Shown here: positions 1 to 7,278 of the stretch, in pieces
Layout: each line of letters starts with the position of its first letter
Numbering within the stretch: the stretch's first letter is position 1
Origin: Burkholderiales bacterium
GTDB taxonomy: Bacteria; Pseudomonadota; Gammaproteobacteria; Burkholderiales; SG8-39
Assembly (NCBI GenBank): GCA_020848075.1
Contig: JADLAV010000083.1
Coordinates: forward strand, 1-62,111
DNA: 62,111 bases
Direction: 5' to 3'
The notes under the pieces: model-generated
The model's input: only the letters and a program-made list of their open reading frames with translations
What the model was told of the DNA's origin: nothing
The model's database searches: none
Program-made: the position numbers and the translations under genes

Positions 1-5
1 CCGAA

Positions 6-114
6 ACCACCCCGCCGCGCTGCGCGCGGCACCCCTCCTTGAGAAGGAGGGGACAGCAGACGCACCACCCCGTCACGCTTCGCGTGACACCCCTCCTCAA
101 AGAGGAGGGGAGGA
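6..114 (+). repeat. Two modules of a dispersed paired-hairpin repeat
   Basis: Two copies of an intergenic module lie upstream of dcd. Each module has a short hairpin followed by a second hairpin. In copy 1 the first stem is GCCGCGC/GCGCGGC (14-30, loop TGC) and the second is CCCCTCCTT/AAGGAGGGG (32-52). In copy 2 the first stem is GTCACGC/GCGTGAC (72-88, loop TTC) and the second is CCCCTCCTC/GAGGAGGGG (90-110). The flanks CCACCCC and ACCCC are constant while the first stem changes sequence but stays paired. Related modules occur near 24.5, 31.9, 32.2, 53.1 and 61.9 kb. What the family does is not known to me. Confidence 0.85.
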
Positions 115-149
115 CGGAGCAGAGCTTGACCAACATTGAGGAACAGGAC

Positions 150-719
150 GTGACGATCAAATCCGACAAGTGGATCCGCCGCATGGCGGCCGAGCAGCGC
201 ATGATCGAGCCGTTCGAGCCCGGCCAGGTCAAGGAGGTCGCGGGGCGCAAGGTGGTGTCGTTCGGCACCTCGAGCTACGGCTACGACATCCGCTGCTCCG
301 ACGAATTCAAGATCTTCACCAACATCAACTCGACGATCGTCGACCCGAAGAACTTCGACGAGAAGTCGTTCGTCGACTTCAGGGGCGACATCTGCATCAT
401 TCCACCCAATTCCTTTGCGCTCGCACGCACCGTCGAGTACTTCCGCATCCCGCGCAACGTGCTGACGGTCTGCCTCGGCAAGTCGACCTACGCGCGCTGC
501 GGGATCATCGTGAACGTCACGCCCTTCGAGCCGGAGTGGGAGGGTTACGTCACGCTCGAGTTCTCGAACACCACGCCGCTCCCTGCGAAGGTCTACGCCA
601 ACGAGGGCGTCGCGCAGGTGATCTTCTTCGAGTCCGACGAGGTGTGCGAGACGTCGTACAAGGACCGCGGGGGCAAATACCAGGGACAGAAGGGGGTGAC
701 CCTTCCGCGGGTGGCGTAG
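150..719 (+). CDS. dcd: dCTP deaminase
   Basis: Deaminates dCTP to dUTP, feeding dUMP to thymidylate synthase (thyA lies at 8.2-9.0 kb). The 189-residue product matches the usual length of proteobacterial Dcd. Motifs visible are SYGYDIRC (42-49), GKSTYAR (110-116) and TLEFSN (135-140), whose Glu137 corresponds to the catalytic glutamate of the trimeric dCTP deaminase/dUTPase fold. I chose the GTG at 150 because homology begins there ([10 protein letters not shown]) and a GAGGAA Shine-Dalgarno sequence precedes it; the frame stays open upstream to 39, but that part is repeat DNA. No close partner gene; the next gene is on the opposite strand. Confidence 0.95.
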   Translation: MTIKSDKWIRRMAAEQRMIEPFEPGQVKEVAGRKVVSFGTSSYGYDIRCSDEFKIFTNINSTIVDPKNFDEKSFVDFRGDICIIPPNSFALARTVEYFRIPRNVLTVCLGKSTYARCGIIVNVTPFEPEWEGYVTLEFSNTTPLPAKVYANEGVAQVIFFESDEVCETSYKDRGGKYQGQKGVTLPRVA

Positions 720-811
720 TCGGCGCGAAGGGTCTGGATGTCAGCGCGCGAGCGGTTGCTTGCGAGCGCGCGGTCGCTCCCTCTGGGGACGGAAGGGAAT
801 GCGGGACGGCG

Positions 812-1312
812 CTACGCGGCCTGCAACTCCGCGACCATGCGCTGCTCGCGCATCGGCTTGCCCCACTCGGTGCCCTCGTGCTCCTGCACCACGCGGAAGC
901 CGTGCGTCTCGTAGAGACGGCGCGACGCCGCGAGCCCGGCAAAGGTCCAGAGGTAGACGCGCGAGTGGCCGGCCTTCCGGCAGAAATCCATGGCGCGCTC
1001 CATCAAGGCCTGACCGGCGCCCTTGCCTCGGGCCGCCTCGTCGACGATGAACCAGCGCAGGCGGGCGCCCTCCTCGCGCCAATCGCCGCCGTCGATCGTG
1101 ATCGAGCCGACGGTCTCGCTGCCGAGCTTCGCGATCCAGAAGCCGTCGATCGCGGGATTGAAACGGCCGAAGAACTCGCCGAGCCCCGCCGCGACCTTCG
1201 CCTCGAAGGCCACGTCGAAGCTCCAGCTCTTCCAGTAGTACGTCGCGTGCAGCTCCACCACCCGGCCGATTGCGCCGGGCTCGTAGCCGCTGATCTCGAT
1301 CGCGCTTGCCAT
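812..1312 (-). CDS. GNAT family N-acetyltransferase
   Basis: A 166-residue single-domain GCN5-related acetyltransferase. The acetyl-CoA pyrophosphate loop is seen as EAARGKGAGQALMERA (about 91-106), matching the family pattern R/Q-x-x-G-x-G/A. It is followed by the strand-helix carrying SRVYLWTFAGLAASRRLYETHGF, typical of the C-terminal half. Family members acetylate small molecules or protein amines; the substrate cannot be told from sequence. It is divergent from the thioesterase gene at 1443, with about 130 bp between the starts, so both promoters probably lie there. Confidence 0.85.
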   Translation of the reverse strand: MASAIEISGYEPGAIGRVVELHATYYWKSWSFDVAFEAKVAAGLGEFFGRFNPAIDGFWIAKLGSETVGSITIDGGDWREEGARLRWFIVDEAARGKGAGQALMERAMDFCRKAGHSRVYLWTFAGLAASRRLYETHGFRVVQEHEGTEWGKPMREQRMVAELQAA

Positions 1313-1442
1313 ACGGCTCCTTGTCGTCCGTTCTTTCGGTCCCGCCCAACGCGTGCGCGGCCCGCGCTATGCTGCCACAGGCGGCGGCGCGGCTCCAGCG
1401 CCGCCCGGAACTGTGACAAACTGTGTACCAGGCGAGATCACC

Positions 1443-1898
1443 ATGACCCGCTTCACGCCATCCGATCCCGGGTTCGAGCCACGCGTGCGCGCGAGCTTCG
1501 AGCGCCAAGGCATCATGCGGCTCATTGGCGCGCGCATGACGCGGGTCGAACCGGGCCGGGTGGAGATCGAGCTCCCGTATCGCGCCGACCTCACGCAGCA
1601 GCACGGCTTCTTTCATGCGGGCGTCACAAGCACCATCGCCGACTCGGCCGGCGGCTACGCGGGATACACGCTCTTTCCGGCGGGCAGCACGGTGCTCACC
1701 GTCGAGTACAAGATCAACCTCGTCTCGCCCGCCGATGGCGAGCTGCTCATCGCGGTTGGCCAGGTCAAGAAGGCCGGGCGCTCGCTCACCGTGTGCGAGC
1801 TGGAGGTGCTCGCCGTGAGGGCCGGCGCCGCAAAACCGTGCGCCTACGGCCTGCAGACGTTGATGTGCCTGGAAGGCCGAGCCGACGCGCCAGCGTGA
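1443..1898 (+). CDS. PaaI-type hotdog thioesterase
   Basis: A 151-residue hotdog-fold protein. The family signature is clear: HGFFHAGVTSTIADSAGGYA (54-73), with the H-G-x-x-H-x-G pattern and Asp67 in the place of the catalytic acid of PaaI-like acyl-CoA thioesterases. It probably hydrolyses a CoA thioester; the acyl group is unknown. I chose the ATG at 1443 (MTRFTPSDP) rather than the more upstream in-frame ATG at 1353, because the 30 extra residues are low complexity and unlike the family. It stands alone on the plus strand, convergent with folA. Confidence 0.85.
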   Translation: MTRFTPSDPGFEPRVRASFERQGIMRLIGARMTRVEPGRVEIELPYRADLTQQHGFFHAGVTSTIADSAGGYAGYTLFPAGSTVLTVEYKINLVSPADGELLIAVGQVKKAGRSLTVCELEVLAVRAGAAKPCAYGLQTLMCLEGRADAPA

Positions 1899-1946
1899 CG
1901 GCCGGCGCATCCGGCGTGCGCGTTCCGTGCGCGCTTTATCGCGCGG

Positions 1947-2483
1947 CTATTCCGCCTCTCTGGAGCGGGACGGGTGCGCGGCGGCCCGACGTTCGTAGAG
2001 GGCGAACGCGTACGGATGTGGGAACTCCGTGCTGGCCGCATGCGGCTCGCGCCACGTGAGGCGCCACTCGCCCGCCGCGAACTCCGGAAACCAGGCGTCT
2101 CCGTCGAAATCCGCCTCGATCTCGGTGAGCTGGAGCCGGTCGGCGATGGGCAGCGCCGCCCGGTAGAGCTGCTCACCGCCGATCACGCAGACCTCTTCCG
2201 CGTCGTGCGCGGACGCCAGGGCTGCGTCGAGCGATCCCACGACGGCGCATCCGGCCGCGACCAAAGCCGCGTCGCGCGTCACCACGATGTTCCGCCGGCC
2301 CGGCAGCGGGCCGCCGAGGGCGCTTCGAATCGACTCGAAGGTCTTGCGCCCCATGACCACGGGCTGGCCGAGCGTCAGCGCCTTGAACCGGCGCAGGTCC
2401 GCGGGCAGACGCCAGGGGAGTGCGTTCCCCCGGCCGATGACCCGATTGCGCGCGAGCGCGGCGATCAGCGTGACGTGCGGCAT
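1947..2483 (-). CDS. folA: Dihydrofolate reductase
   Basis: Reduces dihydrofolate to tetrahydrofolate with NADPH, recycling the folate oxidised by ThyA. The N-terminal strand and Met20-type loop are visible (MPHVTLIAALARNRVIGRGN, then LPWRLPADL with Asp29 as the conserved acidic active-site residue), followed by VMGRKTFESI (43-52) and VIGGEQLY. At 178 residues it is somewhat longer than the usual ~160 because of a charged C-terminal tail (AAAHPSRSREAE). It ends close to and convergent with the thioesterase gene and is divergent from glrK. Confidence 0.95.
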   Translation of the reverse strand: MPHVTLIAALARNRVIGRGNALPWRLPADLRRFKALTLGQPVVMGRKTFESIRSALGGPLPGRRNIVVTRDAALVAAGCAVVGSLDAALASAHDAEEVCVIGGEQLYRAALPIADRLQLTEIEADFDGDAWFPEFAAGEWRLTWREPHAASTEFPHPYAFALYERRAAAHPSRSREAE

Positions 2484-2567
2484 GTCAGGGGACGCTCGCG
2501 CCCGGCGCCCGCCGCGCCGCGGCCTGACGGCACGTCGGTCTCCCCTGTATCATGACGGCGGCATTAT

Positions 2568-2580
2568 AGAACCAGGTTCT
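2568..2580. promoter_or_regulatory. 13-bp palindrome upstream of glrK
   Basis: AGAACCAGGTTCT is a perfect inverted repeat (AGAACC, centre A, GGTTCT) 17 bp before the GTG start of glrK and within the folA/glrK divergent region. It overlaps the AT-rich ATTATAG that could be a -10. It could be an operator for the two-component operon. No regulator is identified. Confidence 0.3.
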
Positions 2581-2597
2581 GGTCAGCAGAGCGCCAC

Positions 2598-4049
2598 GTG
2601 CGGCTCGAGCTCTCACACCGATACTATCCGCGGTCGCTCCTGAGACTGCTCGCGATCGGATTCGCGGTGGTCGCGGCGCCGCTCGTCCTCGCGCTCGCCA
2701 ATGCCGCGGTTTCGGTGCAGCGGCTCGCCGATCAGAGCGAGAGCACCGTCGACCAGGCGGCGCAGGCGGCGCGCGGATCGCGGCTGCTCATGGAGGAAGT
2801 CCTGTCCATGGAGCGCATCGTGCGGCAGTACGTGATTCTCAAGGATCCCGGCCTGCTCGACGACTATGCGGCGGTGCGCGCGAACTTCAAGCGCACCACG
2901 AGCGCCCTGTCGCGCCTGCCGCTCGACGAGGGCCAGCTCGCCGAGTTGAACCGCGCGATCGACCGCGAGCAGGCGCTCTACGAGACGCTCGGCAGCCGGC
3001 CCGACTCGGATGCCGACCGCGACACGCTCGTCGAGGATTACATCGGGCTGTCGCGTCTCGCCGGCTCCGTGTTGAACGAATCGAACCTGCTGATCGACCG
3101 CGAGATCGACCGCGTGCGCACCTCGGCAAGCGACGCCCAGCGCGCCCTGTTCCTGCAGCTCTTCGCCGCGATCCCGCTTGGTCTCGGCATCGCCGCCCTG
3201 GTGGCCTTTCTCATCGCCCGGCCCATCGGGCAGCTCGACCGCGCGATCCGGCAGCTCGGGGCGGCGGAGTTCGCCGCCGGGATTCAGGTGCAGGGACCGG
3301 CCGATCTGCAGTACCTCGGCGAGCGCCTCGAGTGGTTGCGCCGGCGGCTCGCCGACCTCGAGGAGCAGAAGACGCGGTTCATGCGCCACGTCTCGCACGA
3401 GCTCAAGACCCCGCTCACCGCGCTGCGGGAAGGGGCGTCGCTGCTCGAGGAAGGCGCTGCCGGCGCGCTCACCCCGCAGCAGCGCGAGATCGTCGCGATC
3501 CTGCAGGCGAACGGGGCGCAGCTGCAGCGCCTGATCGAGAGCCTGCTCGACTACCAGCGGGCGGTGGCGTCCGGGGGCCGCCTCGCGCGCCGCCAGGTCG
3601 ACGTCGCCGAAGTGGTGCGCGAGGTCGCCGAGGCGCACAAGCTCACGGCCGCCGCGCGGGCCGTGACGCTCTCGATCGACGCACCCGAGACCTGGGCGCT
3701 CGCCGACCGCGAGAAGCTGCATACCGTGATCGACAACCTGCTCTCCAACGCAGTCAAGTTCTCGCCCGACGGCGCCACGGTGCGAATGGCGGTCGCGCGC
3801 GCGGGATCCGCAGTCGCGATCGACGTCATCGACCGGGGTCCGGGCATTCCCGCGAGCGACCGCGAAAAGGTGTTCGACTGGTTCTTCCACGGCGGCCGGG
3901 CCCCCGGCGCACGGGTGCAGTCGAGCGGGCTCGGGCTCGCGATCGCGCTCGAGCTCGTGCGCGCGCACGACGGCGCGCTCGAGCTCGTGACCGGCGAAGG
4001 CGGTGCGCACTTCCGCGTGACCCTCCCGCCCGCGGAGCCCGCCCGATGA
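2598..4049 (+). CDS. glrK: Sensor histidine kinase, GlrK/QseE type
   Basis: Inner-membrane sensor kinase of 483 residues. Transmembrane segment 1 is about 14-36 and segment 2 about 184-206, enclosing a periplasmic helical sensor region. A HAMP linker follows, then the phospho-acceptor region RHVSHELKTPLTALREG with His267, and an HATPase domain with N box (DNLLSNAVKF), G1 (DRGPGIP) and G2 (SGLGLAIA). The gene overlaps the next one by ATGA and precedes a sigma-54 response regulator, the same order (kinase, lipoprotein, regulator) as enterobacterial glrK-qseG-glrR. The start is a GTG. Assignment to GlrK rests mainly on this order and on the partner regulator. Confidence 0.85.
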   Translation: MRLELSHRYYPRSLLRLLAIGFAVVAAPLVLALANAAVSVQRLADQSESTVDQAAQAARGSRLLMEEVLSMERIVRQYVILKDPGLLDDYAAVRANFKRTTSALSRLPLDEGQLAELNRAIDREQALYETLGSRPDSDADRDTLVEDYIGLSRLAGSVLNESNLLIDREIDRVRTSASDAQRALFLQLFAAIPLGLGIAALVAFLIARPIGQLDRAIRQLGAAEFAAGIQVQGPADLQYLGERLEWLRRRLADLEEQKTRFMRHVSHELKTPLTALREGASLLEEGAAGALTPQQREIVAILQANGAQLQRLIESLLDYQRAVASGGRLARRQVDVAEVVREVAEAHKLTAAARAVTLSIDAPETWALADREKLHTVIDNLLSNAVKFSPDGATVRMAVARAGSAVAIDVIDRGPGIPASDREKVFDWFFHGGRAPGARVQSSGLGLAIALELVRAHDGALELVTGEGGAHFRVTLPPAEPAR

Positions 4050-4567
4050 ACGCCCCGCGCGCGTGCCTGCAGCGGCTGCTCCTCGCGCTGTCGGCGCTCG
4101 CGGCCACGGCCTGCACGGTACCCCCGCAGCAGGCGACCGCGCCGCCGGTGGCCGAGTACGCCGTCGTGCCCGAGGACACGAAGCAACTCGCCGATCTGAT
4201 AGGCTACTACACGCGCGTGGCGGCGATGGCGCCCGACGACCAGCGGCGCGAGTATGCCGGCGCGGCGCAGGCGTTCAACCGCGAGCGCTCCGAGTACAAC
4301 CGCGTGCGGCTCGCGCTGGTCGCGGCGATGCCCGGCACGCCGTTCCAGGACGAGGCGCGTGCGCTCGGCCTCCTGGAGCCCTTTGCGGCAGCCGGCGCAA
4401 ACGTCGGCAAGGTCGCCCAGTTCGGCGCGATGCTGCACGCGCAGGTGAACGAGCGGGCGAAGGCGCGCGGACGCGCGGACCAGCTCAAGGAGCAGCTCGA
4501 CGCCCTGCGCGCGGTCGAGCGCACGATCATCGAGCGCGGCCAGATGCCGCCGGCGAAGCGACAATGA
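4046..4567 (+). CDS. Lipoprotein in the QseG position
   Basis: A 173-residue exported lipoprotein. The signal peptide ends in LAATAC (lipobox, Cys about residue 26), and the mature part is largely alpha-helical and charged with no recognised enzyme motif. It sits between kinase and regulator with 4-bp overlaps on both sides, exactly where qseG lies in enterobacteria. There QseG is an outer-membrane lipoprotein that modulates QseE/GlrK. I infer the same role from position; I see little that would prove sequence homology. Confidence 0.8.
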   Translation: MNAPRACLQRLLLALSALAATACTVPPQQATAPPVAEYAVVPEDTKQLADLIGYYTRVAAMAPDDQRREYAGAAQAFNRERSEYNRVRLALVAAMPGTPFQDEARALGLLEPFAAAGANVGKVAQFGAMLHAQVNERAKARGRADQLKEQLDALRAVERTIIERGQMPPAKRQ

Positions 4568-5940
4568 CCCCGGGGCGAGGCACCCCAGCGACCATGACCC
4601 AGCACACCGTACTCATCGTCGACGACGATCCCGACATCCTCAAGCTGCTCGCGCTGCGCCTTTCCGCTGCCGGCTACGCCGTGCAGTCCGCCGACAGCGG
4701 CGAGCGCGCGCTCGCCGCGGTGGCCGTGACCCGCCCGGACGTGGTGATCACCGATCTCAAGATGGGCGGCATGGACGGCATGGCGCTCTTCGAGGCGATC
4801 CAGCGGACCGCGGCCACGCTGCCTGTCATCATCCTCACGGCGCACGGCACGATCCCGGAGGCGGTCGAGGCGACCAAGCGCGGCGTCTTCGGGTTCGTCC
4901 CGAAGCCGTTCGAGGGCAAGCAGCTCCTCGAGCAGGTGGCCCAGGCGATCCGCCTGTCGGCGGCGGCGCCCGGTCGCGCCGACGAGTCGTGGCGGAGCGA
5001 GATCGTGAGCTCAAGCCCCGCGATGGAGGATCTGCTGCGCCAGGCGAGGCTGGTCGCGCAGTCCGATGCGTCGGTCCTGATCCACGGTGCGAGCGGCGCC
5101 GGCAAGGAGATGCTCGCGCGTGCGATCCACAAGGCCGGGCGGCGCGCCGCGGGTCCCTTCGTCGCCGTGAATTGCGCCGCGATTCCCGAGCCGCTGCTCG
5201 AGTCCGAGCTCTTCGGCCACCGCAAAGGCGCGTTCACCGGCGCGGTCTACGATCACAAGGGGCTGTTCCAGAGCGCCGACGGCGGGACGATCTTCCTCGA
5301 CGAGATCGGCGACATGCCGCTTGCGCTGCAGGCGAAGCTGCTGCGCACGCTGCAGGACCGGGAAGTGCGGCCGGTCGGCGCGACCCAGGCCGTGCCGGTC
5401 GATGTGCGGATCATCTCGGCGACGCATCGCGACCTGGAAGCGCGCGTGAAGGCCGGCGAGTTTCGCGAGGACCTGTACTACCGCCTGAACGTCGTGTCGT
5501 TCCGGGTGCCGGCGCTCGCCGACCGGCGCGAGGACATCGTGCCGCTCGCGAACCACTTCCTCCACGACGTCGCCCGGCGCTACGGCAAGGACGTGCGGTC
5601 GTTCGCGCCGGAAGCGCTCGAGCTTCTCATCGGGGCGCCGTGGCCGGGCAACGTACGCCAGTTGCAGAACGTGATCGAGCAGGCGGTCGCGCTCGCGACC
5701 GGGAGCATCGTCACGACGACGCTGGTCCAGTCCGCGTTGAGATCGGAGCCCGCCAGCCTGACGCCGCTCGACGAAGCCAAGCGTGCGTTCGAGCGCGATT
5801 ACCTGATCCGGCTGCTCCGGCTCACCAGCGGTAACGTGACGAAGGCGGCGCGCATGGCGCAGCGGAACCGCACCGAGTTCTACAAGCTGCTGGAGCGCCA
5901 TCAGCTCCAGCCGGGGATGTTCAAGGGAGCAAGGGTCTGA
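4564..5940 (+). CDS. glrR: Sigma-54-dependent response regulator, GlrR/QseF type
   Basis: A 458-residue NtrC-family activator. The receiver domain shows DDD (20-22) and phospho-acceptor Asp64 (VITDLKMGG). The AAA+ domain has Walker A GASGAGKE (175-182), the sigma-54-contacting loop GAFTGA (222-227) and Walker B GTIFLDEIGD (241-250). The C-terminal Fis-type helix-turn-helix runs about 421-445, and its recognition segment RNRTEFYKLLERH closely resembles that of enterobacterial GlrR as I remember it. The frame can start at 4564 (ATGA overlap with the lipoprotein, chosen) or at 4594 (MTQHTVLIVDDD, which fits homologues better). Its target is probably the sigma-54 promoter at 6636. Confidence 0.92.
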   Translation: MTPGRGTPATMTQHTVLIVDDDPDILKLLALRLSAAGYAVQSADSGERALAAVAVTRPDVVITDLKMGGMDGMALFEAIQRTAATLPVIILTAHGTIPEAVEATKRGVFGFVPKPFEGKQLLEQVAQAIRLSAAAPGRADESWRSEIVSSSPAMEDLLRQARLVAQSDASVLIHGASGAGKEMLARAIHKAGRRAAGPFVAVNCAAIPEPLLESELFGHRKGAFTGAVYDHKGLFQSADGGTIFLDEIGDMPLALQAKLLRTLQDREVRPVGATQAVPVDVRIISATHRDLEARVKAGEFREDLYYRLNVVSFRVPALADRREDIVPLANHFLHDVARRYGKDVRSFAPEALELLIGAPWPGNVRQLQNVIEQAVALATGSIVTTTLVQSALRSEPASLTPLDEAKRAFERDYLIRLLRLTSGNVTKAARMAQRNRTEFYKLLERHQLQPGMFKGARV

Positions 5941-6122
5941 GCGCTGTGCGCGCGTCGGTGCCTCCCGACGTGAACCGGCGGGGCGGCCGTCCCGAGCATG
6001 CGCCCGGACCCGCAGCGCGCAGCCCGGTGGTTGATCGGCAACGTCTCCCGCGCGCGGGCACGGGGATTGCTGAATCCGACCGGATCGACATGCCAGAGAG
6101 CCGCTCGATGCCAGCACGACCC

Positions 6123-6416
6123 ATGCAACCGCAGCGCCTGCCGCTTCTGCGCGCGCTCGTCCTGGCGCTATGCGCCGTACTCGCGCTCGGCGCGTGTGCG
6201 TCCGCGGACTCCGGTCGGCCGGGCGCATCCGACCCGACGACCGTGACGAGCACGATCAACTTGTCGGGTTTTCCCGCCGAGTTCCGGCGCGGTTTCAGCG
6301 ACGGGTGCGCGGCCGCGCGCACCGCGAGCGCGGTTGCGCGTCCGCGCGTCGACGGGCAATACGCCGCCGGCTGGAACGACGGCTTCGACTACTGCAAGCC
6401 CCGCGAAGCCAAGTAG
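6123..6416 (+). CDS. Small lipoprotein, unknown function
   Basis: I do not recognise this protein. Starting at 6123 it has 97 residues: a clear lipoprotein signal peptide (MQPQRLPLLRALVL onward) with lipobox LGAC at about 22-25, then a short mature part containing GFPAEFRRGFSDGCAAA and QYAAGWNDGFDYC, two related stretches with spaced Gly/Phe/Cys. In-frame ATGs at 6090 and 6108 are alternatives, but 6123 gives a normal signal peptide length. It lies about 180 bp downstream of glrR and 70 bp upstream of the first GlrR-like box. Probably an envelope lipoprotein. Confidence 0.6.
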   Translation: MQPQRLPLLRALVLALCAVLALGACASADSGRPGASDPTTVTSTINLSGFPAEFRRGFSDGCAAARTASAVARPRVDGQYAAGWNDGFDYCKPREAK

Positions 6417-6486
6417 CCGGCATCGATTGGAGGGGATGCGTCGGCGCGTACGGGCGACCGGGACGTGCTGCCCGGCGTACCGCGGG

Positions 6487-6504
6487 CGTCGTGCGCGGGC
6501 GACA
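6487..6504 (+). promoter_or_regulatory. GlrR-like box 1
   Basis: CGTC-N10-GACA. The published enterobacterial GlrR site is, as I recall, TGTC-N10-GACA; this copy differs at the first base only. Its core GTCGTGCGCGGGCGAC recurs almost exactly 66 bp downstream. It lies about 135-150 bp upstream of the -24 element of the sigma-54 promoter, a normal enhancer distance. Confidence 0.5.
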
Positions 6505-6552
6505 CTGCAACTGACTGAGCCGCTTGGACCTGGACCGATCTCGCGGAAAGCT

Positions 6553-6570
6553 TGTCGTGCGCGGGTGACG
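6553..6570 (+). promoter_or_regulatory. GlrR-like box 2
   Basis: TGTC-N10-GACG, one mismatch (last base) from TGTC-N10-GACA. The core GTCGTGCGCGGGTGAC matches box 1 at 15 of 16 positions, spacer included. The two boxes are 66 bp apart (just over six helical turns), and this one is 66-83 bp upstream of the -24 element. Confidence 0.5.
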
Positions 6571-6635
6571 TCCGCCGGCGCGGCAAGAGGTCGGCCGAAC
6601 GCATAACTCCATGATTGATGTCGATTAATCGATTC

Positions 6636-6651
6636 TGGCACGCTGGTTGCA
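6636..6651 (+). promoter_or_regulatory. Sigma-54 promoter (-24/-12)
   Basis: TGGCACG-CTGG-TTGCA matches the sigma-54 consensus TGGCACG-N4-TTGCW without mismatch in the conserved bases; the preceding C also fits. The GG and GC dinucleotides have the obligatory 10-bp spacing. It is preceded by an AT-rich stretch (6614-6635). Transcription would start near 6662. No protein gene of normal size follows on this strand before the terminator at 6830-6863. Confidence 0.8.
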
Positions 6652-6661
6652 AATGTGCTGT

Positions 6662-6863
6662 CATCGACGCGCGCGGTGCATGCGTGGCGCCACCGCCCCG
6701 GAGCACCAGTCATGGAGAACACAGCTATCGCTGGTCACTGGCTTCGGGTGCGCGCCCGGCCGCGACGCTGACCGTCTCCTCTAGCGGGAGCTCCTCCGAG
6801 CGACAGGTTCACATCAGCTCTCCGCGTTAGGGCCCGCCAGCCTCCCTGCGGGCTCTTTTTTTT
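6662..6863 (+). ncRNA. Candidate sigma-54-dependent small RNA (GlmY-like)
   Basis: The interval runs from the expected start of the sigma-54 promoter to the end of an intrinsic terminator, about 200 nt, and has no convincing gene. Enterobacterial glmY is also about 180-200 nt, sigma-54 dependent, controlled by GlrR and adjacent to glrK-qseG-glrR. This arrangement is what suggests a small RNA; I see no sequence identity to GlmY itself. A 19-codon reading frame (6712-6771) with a CGGAG Shine-Dalgarno-like sequence lies inside, so a very small protein or dual-function RNA is possible. The adjoining ISL3 remnant may have altered the 3' end. Confidence 0.5.
6830..6863 (+). terminator. Rho-independent terminator of the candidate small RNA
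   Basis: Stem GCCCGC (6832-6837) / GCGGGC (6848-6853), extended by a G-U and a G-C pair, with a 10-nt loop and then TC plus eight T (6856-6863). It reads on the plus strand. GGGCTCTT at its 3' side could also be the end of the ISL3-type element that lies next to it, so the terminator may have formed at an insertion junction. Confidence 0.7.
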
Positions 6864-6866
6864 GGT

Positions 6867-7181
6867 TCATTCGGCTTTTCCGTGGGTCACCGCAGCCGGA
6901 TAGAGGTTGAGACCGCCGCAATGGAAGTAGACGGCGATCTTGAAGTGATCGCGGTTGCGGAAGCCGCAGGCACGTTTTTGCACGGTGGCGATCTTGGAGT
7001 TCAGTCCTTCGGCAACGGCGTTGGTAATGCGCTGCGCGAAGGAGGTCAACACGTTGGGCAGATGCCGGGCGACGAGCTTGGCGGCCACGATGATCGGCGC
7101 CAAGCGGCTGTGGGTGGCCCAGAAGTACCAGCGTTTCCAGAAGCGCGTCGCCCAGCCGAGGCTTGGTAGTCCCAGTGCCAA
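6867..7181 (-). pseudogene. ISL3-family transposase, C-terminal fragment
   Basis: The 104-residue frame matches the end of ISL3 (IS204/IS1001/IS1096/IS1165) transposases as I know them: RITNAVAEGLNSKIATVQ, carrying the third catalytic acid, followed by ACGFRNRDHFKIAVYFHCGG. A full-length enzyme is about 400 residues, so more than two thirds of the N-terminal part is missing. No complete inverted-repeat pair is visible. The remnant runs towards, and ends at, the terminator of the candidate small RNA and lies upstream of the PEP-CTERM gene's terminator. It marks past insertion at this spot. Confidence 0.8.
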
Positions 7182-7231
7182 GCAGTGCGCGACAGCGTAC
7201 CTTTAGCCCACCGAGAAGCCTGCAGAACCCC

Positions 7232-7256
7232 AAAAGAAAGCCCCGCCGGAGCGGGG
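7232..7256 (-). terminator. Rho-independent terminator of the PEP-CTERM gene
   Basis: On the minus strand CCCCGC-TCCG-GCGGGG is followed by CTTTCTTTT. The hairpin (7241-7256) begins 22 bp after the stop codon of the PEP-CTERM protein gene and reads in the same direction. Confidence 0.85.
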
Positions 7257-7278
7257 ACCTCGGGAATACGACGAACGC

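Noticed and set aside
1-120. Possible CRISPR array made of the paired hairpins
   Set aside because: Only two modules, no regular spacing, and scattered copies elsewhere; this is a dispersed repeat.
6615-6830. A 71-codon plus-strand frame across the sigma-54 promoter region
   Set aside because: It begins upstream of the promoter's start site, is low complexity at its end and has no Shine-Dalgarno or family resemblance.
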